Assembly: GCF_005484945.1 (NCBI RefSeq) | Contig: NZ_CP034035.1 | Location: 2,542,001 to 2,606,000, forward strand | Direction of reading: 5' to 3' | Source of the DNA: Brenneria rubrifaciens | Lineage (GTDB): Bacteria; Pseudomonadota; Gammaproteobacteria; Enterobacterales; Enterobacteriaceae | Length of the DNA stretch: 64,000 bases | In this document: positions 60,631 through 64,000 of the stretch, in pieces | How the letters are laid out: each line of letters begins with the position of its first letter | Position numbering within the stretch: the stretch's first letter is position 1 | Made by a program: the position numbers and the translations under genes | Notes under the pieces: generated by a model | What the model saw: the letters and a program-made list of their open reading frames with translations, nothing else | Told to the model about the DNA's origin: nothing | Database searches by the model: none

Positions 60631-61833
60631 ATGTCGAGTAAGTTAGTACTGGTTCTTAACTGTGGTAGTTCATCCCTGAAGTTTGCCATCATTGATGCTG
60701 TTAACGGGGAAGAATACCTATCCGGTTTAGCCGAATGTTTCAACCTTCCTGAAGCCCGTATCAAGTGGAAAATGGACGGCGGCAAACAAGAAGCCGAATT
60801 GGGTGCCGGCGCAGCTCACAGCGAAGCGCTGAACTTCATCGTCAGCAACATTCTGGCTCAAAAACCAGAACTGTCTGCTCAGTTGGTTGCTATCGGCCAC
60901 CGTATCGTTCACGGCGGTGAGAAATTCACACAGTCCGCCATCATCAACGACGATGTGCTTCAGGGTATCAAAGATTCCATACCTTTTGCACCTCTGCATA
61001 ACCCGGCTCACCTGATCGGCATAGAAGAAGCGCTGAAATCCTTCCCGAGCCTGGCTGATAAGAACGTGGCTGTCTTCGACACCGCTTTCCACCAGACCAT
61101 GCCGGAAGAGTCCTATCTATACGCCCTGCCGTACAAACTGTATAAAGATCACCACATTCGTCGTTACGGCGCACATGGCACCAGCCACTACTATGTGACT
61201 CAGGAAGCGGCCAAAGTCCTGAATAAGTCGGTCGATGAACTGAACGTCATTACCTGTCATCTGGGCAACGGCGGTTCTGTTACTGCCGTCCGTAACGGCA
61301 AATGTGTTGACACCTCAATGGGTCTGACTCCGCTGGAAGGTCTGGTGATGGGTACGCGCAGCGGCGATATCGATCCGGCGATCGTTTTCCACCTGCATGA
61401 CTCACTGGGCATGAGCGTGGACGCCATCAATAAGCTGCTGACCAAAGAGTCCGGTCTGTTGGGTCTGACTGAAGTCACCAGCGACTGCCGCTATGTTGAA
61501 GAGAACTATGCGACTAAAGAAGACGCCAAACGTGCAATGGATGTTTATTGCCACCGCCTGGCTAAATACGTCGGTTCTTACAGCGCCCTGATGGAAGGAC
61601 GTCTGGATGCGGTTATCTTCACCGGCGGAATTGGTGAAAACGCGGCGATGGTACGTGATCTGACGCTGAAAAAACTGGGCCTACTGGGTTTTGACGTCGA
61701 CCACGAACGCAACCTGGCCGCACGTTTCGGCAAAGGCGGCAACATCGCCAAAGACGGCACCCGTCCGGCGCTAGTCATTCCGACCAATGAAGAATTGGTT
61801 ATCGCCCAAGACGCCCTCCGTCTGACCGCGTAA
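60631..61833 (+). CDS. ackA: Acetate kinase AckA
   Basis: This 400-residue protein begins with the ASKHA phosphate motif [12 protein letters not shown] and has the catalytic [11 protein letters not shown] stretch. GHLGNGGS-type [11 protein letters not shown] and [10 protein letters not shown] complete the nucleotide site. It interconverts acetyl phosphate and acetate, making ATP. It lies 75 bp before pta with a terminator-like hairpin between them. Confidence 0.96.
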   Translation: MSSKLVLVLNCGSSSLKFAIIDAVNGEEYLSGLAECFNLPEARIKWKMDGGKQEAELGAGAAHSEALNFIVSNILAQKPELSAQLVAIGHRIVHGGEKFTQSAIINDDVLQGIKDSIPFAPLHNPAHLIGIEEALKSFPSLADKNVAVFDTAFHQTMPEESYLYALPYKLYKDHHIRRYGAHGTSHYYVTQEAAKVLNKSVDELNVITCHLGNGGSVTAVRNGKCVDTSMGLTPLEGLVMGTRSGDIDPAIVFHLHDSLGMSVDAINKLLTKESGLLGLTEVTSDCRYVEENYATKEDAKRAMDVYCHRLAKYVGSYSALMEGRLDAVIFTGGIGENAAMVRDLTLKKLGLLGFDVDHERNLAARFGKGGNIAKDGTRPALVIPTNEELVIAQDALRLTA

Positions 61834-61842
61834 AATGAACGC

Positions 61843-61877
61843 CAACTCCGTCAGCTCAGGCTGACGGAGTTGTTTTT
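61843..61877 (+). terminator. Terminator-like hairpin between ackA and pta
   Basis: CAACTCCGTCAG pairs with CTGACGGAGTTG (12 bp, 6-nt loop) and is followed by TTTTTG. By shape it is a strong intrinsic terminator, placed 9 bp after the ackA stop and 31 bp before the pta GTG. It would make ackA more abundant than pta or leave pta dependent on read-through or its own promoter. Confidence 0.85.
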
Positions 61878-61908
61878 GACTAACGAGCAACCGTTAAGAG
61901 GTTTAGCC

Positions 61909-64000
61909 GTGTCCCGTACAATCATGTTGATCCCTACCGGCACCAGCGTTGGTCTGACTAGCGTCAGCCTGGGTGTCATCCGCTCCATGGAACAAAAAGG
62001 CGTGCGCCTGAGCGTGTTCAAACCGATCGCCCAGCCCCGCGCCGGCGACAACTCGCCAGACCAGACCACCACCATCATTCGCGCCAACTCCTCCATCAAT
62101 GCGGCAGAACCGTTACAGATAAGCCATGTTGAAGCGCTGCTGAGCTCCAACCAGCAGGACATCCTGATGGAAGACATTATCGCCCGCTACCATGAAAATA
62201 CCAAAGATGCGGAAGTGGTGCTGGTCGAAGGTCTGGTTCCAACTCGTAAACATCAGTTCGCTAACGCGCTGAACTACGAAATCGCCAAAACCCTGAACGC
62301 GGAAATCGTCTTCGTACTGTCGCTCGGCAACGACTCGGCGGCACAGTTGAAAGAGCGTATCGAACTGGCACGTTCCAGCTTCGGCGGCAGCAAAAATAAA
62401 AGCATCACCGGCGTGATTATCAACAAATTGAATGCCCCGGTAGATGAGCAGGGGCGAACTCGTCCCGACCTGTCTGAAATTTTCGATGATTCCACCAAGG
62501 CCAGCGTTGCCAATATCGATCCGAAACAGCTGTTTGCCAACAGTCCATTGCCGATACTGGGCTGTATTCCGTGGAGCTTTGACCTGATCGCCACTCGTGC
62601 AATCGATATGGCGAAACACCTGAATGCCCGTATTATCAACAACGGGGATATTCAGACCCGCCGCGTTAAATCCGTGACGTTTTGCGCACGCAGCATTCCT
62701 CACATGCTGGAACATTTCCGTCCGGGCTCACTGCTGGTTACCTCCGCAGACCGCCCTGACGTGCTGGTTGCCGCTTGTCTGGCAGCAATGAACGGCGTGG
62801 AAATCGGTGCTCTGCTGCTGACCGGCGGCTATGAAATGGACCCTAGCGTCAGCAAACTTTGTGAACGCGCTTTCCAGACCGGCCTGCCTGTCTTTATGGT
62901 CAAAACCAACACCTGGCAAACTTCGCTCAGCCTGCAAAGTTTCAACCTTGAAGTGCCGGCCGACGATCATCAGCGCGTGGAAAAAGTTCAGGAATACGTG
63001 GCGCGCCACATTGATACCCAGTGGATCGATTCACTGAGTGCCGAATCTGAGCGTTCACGCCGCCTGTCGCCGCCAGCGTTCCGCTATCAGTTAACCGAAC
63101 TGGCACGTAAGGCCGGTAAACGCATCGTTCTGCCTGAGGGTGATGAACCACGTACCGTCAAAGCCGCGTCCATCTGTGCTGAACGAGGTATCGCGCATTG
63201 CGTACTGTTGGGTAACCCGGAAGAAATCCAGCGTGTCGCCGCCGCTCAAGGCGTAGAATTGGGTAAAGGTATCGAGATCATCGATCCGGTTGCCGTTCGT
63301 GAACGCTATGTCCCACGTCTGGTCGAACTGCGTAAAAGCAAAGGTATGACCGAAGTCGTTGCGCGTGAGCAGTTGGAAGACAACGTCGTTCTGGGTACGC
63401 TGATGCTGGAACAAGGCGAAGTTGACGGTCTGGTTTCCGGTGCGGTTCACACCACAGCCAATACCATCCGTCCGCCGTTGCAGTTGATTAAAACTGCGCC
63501 GGGCAGTTCTCTGGTATCTTCCGTGTTCTTCATGCTGCTGCCTGAGCAGGTTCTGGTTTACGGCGACTGCGCCATCAATCCAGATCCCACGGCTGAACAG
63601 TTAGCTGAAATCGCGATCCAATCCGCCGATTCCGCTACCGCTTTCGGTATCGATCCGCGCGTTGCCATGATTTCCTACTCTACAGGTAACTCCGGCGCCG
63701 GTAGCGATGTGGAAAAAGTTCGTGAAGCAACCCGTATTGCTCAGGAAAAACGCCCTGACCTGATTATCGACGGCCCGTTGCAGTATGACGCGGCTATCAT
63801 GGCGGACGTTGCAAAATCCAAAGCGCCGAACTCGCCGGTTGCAGGTAAAGCAACCGTGTTCATTTTCCCCGATCTGAACACTGGCAACACCACCTACAAA
63901 GCGGTACAGCGTTCAGCAGATCTGATCTCCATCGGACCGATGTTGCAAGGTATGCGCAAACCGGTTAACGACCTGTCGCGCGGCGCACTGGTGGACGATA
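61909..64000 (+). CDS. pta: Phosphate acetyltransferase Pta (3' end cut by the window)
   Basis: The frame starts at a GTG, as in E. coli, after AGAGG, and reads [21 protein letters not shown], the DRTGG-type N-terminal regulatory domain. The C-terminal catalytic domain begins near [17 protein letters not shown] and includes [10 protein letters not shown] and [10 protein letters not shown]. About 697 codons are present against 714 in E. coli, so some 17 residues and the stop are missing beyond the window. It makes acetyl phosphate from acetyl-CoA, working with AckA. Confidence 0.95.
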   Translation, partial: MSRTIMLIPTGTSVGLTSVSLGVIRSMEQKGVRLSVFKPIAQPRAGDNSPDQTTTIIRANSSINAAEPLQISHVEALLSSNQQDILMEDIIARYHENTKDAEVVLVEGLVPTRKHQFANALNYEIAKTLNAEIVFVLSLGNDSAAQLKERIELARSSFGGSKNKSITGVIINKLNAPVDEQGRTRPDLSEIFDDSTKASVANIDPKQLFANSPLPILGCIPWSFDLIATRAIDMAKHLNARIINNGDIQTRRVKSVTFCARSIPHMLEHFRPGSLLVTSADRPDVLVAACLAAMNGVEIGALLLTGGYEMDPSVSKLCERAFQTGLPVFMVKTNTWQTSLSLQSFNLEVPADDHQRVEKVQEYVARHIDTQWIDSLSAESERSRRLSPPAFRYQLTELARKAGKRIVLPEGDEPRTVKAASICAERGIAHCVLLGNPEEIQRVAAAQGVELGKGIEIIDPVAVRERYVPRLVELRKSKGMTEVVAREQLEDNVVLGTLMLEQGEVDGLVSGAVHTTANTIRPPLQLIKTAPGSSLVSSVFFMLLPEQVLVYGDCAINPDPTAEQLAEIAIQSADSATAFGIDPRVAMISYSTGNSGAGSDVEKVREATRIAQEKRPDLIIDGPLQYDAAIMADVAKSKAPNSPVAGKATVFIFPDLNTGNTTYKAVQRSADLISIGPMLQGMRKPVNDLSRGALVDD

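Noticed and set aside
1..64000. CRISPR array, tRNA, rRNA, prophage or toxin-antitoxin locus
   Set aside because: No regularly spaced repeats, tRNA-like cloverleaf, rRNA sequence, phage gene or toxin-antitoxin pair was recognised on either strand.

Overview
The window is a stretch of an Enterobacterales chromosome, most likely a plant-associated member of the Pectobacteriaceae (Brenneria, Lonsdalea, Dickeya or Pectobacterium type). The right half carries an enterobacterial backbone: elaB, nuoA-N, an lrhA/hexA/pecT-type regulator, alaA, yfbR, yfbS, yfbT, yfbU, yfbV, ackA and pta. The left half is accessory and includes a type III effector with its chaperone behind an Hrp-type promoter box, which points to a plant-associated host. 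Species cannot be decided from this sequence alone.

Left accessory region (1-17 kb). The order is: an M20 metallopeptidase; a cystathionine beta-synthase and cystathionine gamma-lyase/synthase pair (reverse transsulfuration); an Old Yellow Enzyme divergent from an ArsR-type repressor with a palindrome between them; yehS, a possible 42-codon coupled ORF and a Bcr/CflA drug exporter; an HrpL-box-driven chaperone/effector pair; the anaerobic heme-degradation set hutW-hutX-chuY without a heme receptor or importer; and a partial inositol locus (sugar porter, iolE, iolG) interrupted by a decayed IS630-type transposase.

Hydrogenase region (17-29.5 kb). One minus-strand cluster, hybO-hybA-hybB-hybC-hybD-hybE-hypA-hypB-hypC-hypD-hypE-hypF, encodes hydrogenase 2 together with a complete set of NiFe(CN)2CO maturation proteins. 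Most junctions overlap or nearly abut. A perfect FNR box lies upstream of hybO, which fits anaerobic expression. HypB carries an unusually long histidine-rich insert.

Middle region (30-37 kb). It holds the ABC-F protein YbiT, a PhzF-family protein, a GNAT acetyltransferase, the trehalose genes treB-treC (no treR beside them) and elaB.

Respiratory and acetate region (37-64 kb). nuoA to nuoN (complex I, fused nuoCD) ends in a clear terminator. Three of its longer intercistronic spacers contain hairpins. The lrhA-type regulator lies upstream. The lrhA/alaA intergenic region contains an ACTAGT-N2-ACTAGT motif that looks like a TrpR operator. ackA and pta are separated by a strong terminator-like hairpin, and pta runs off the window end about 17 codons short of the usual length. 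No rRNA, tRNA, CRISPR array or intact mobile element was seen.
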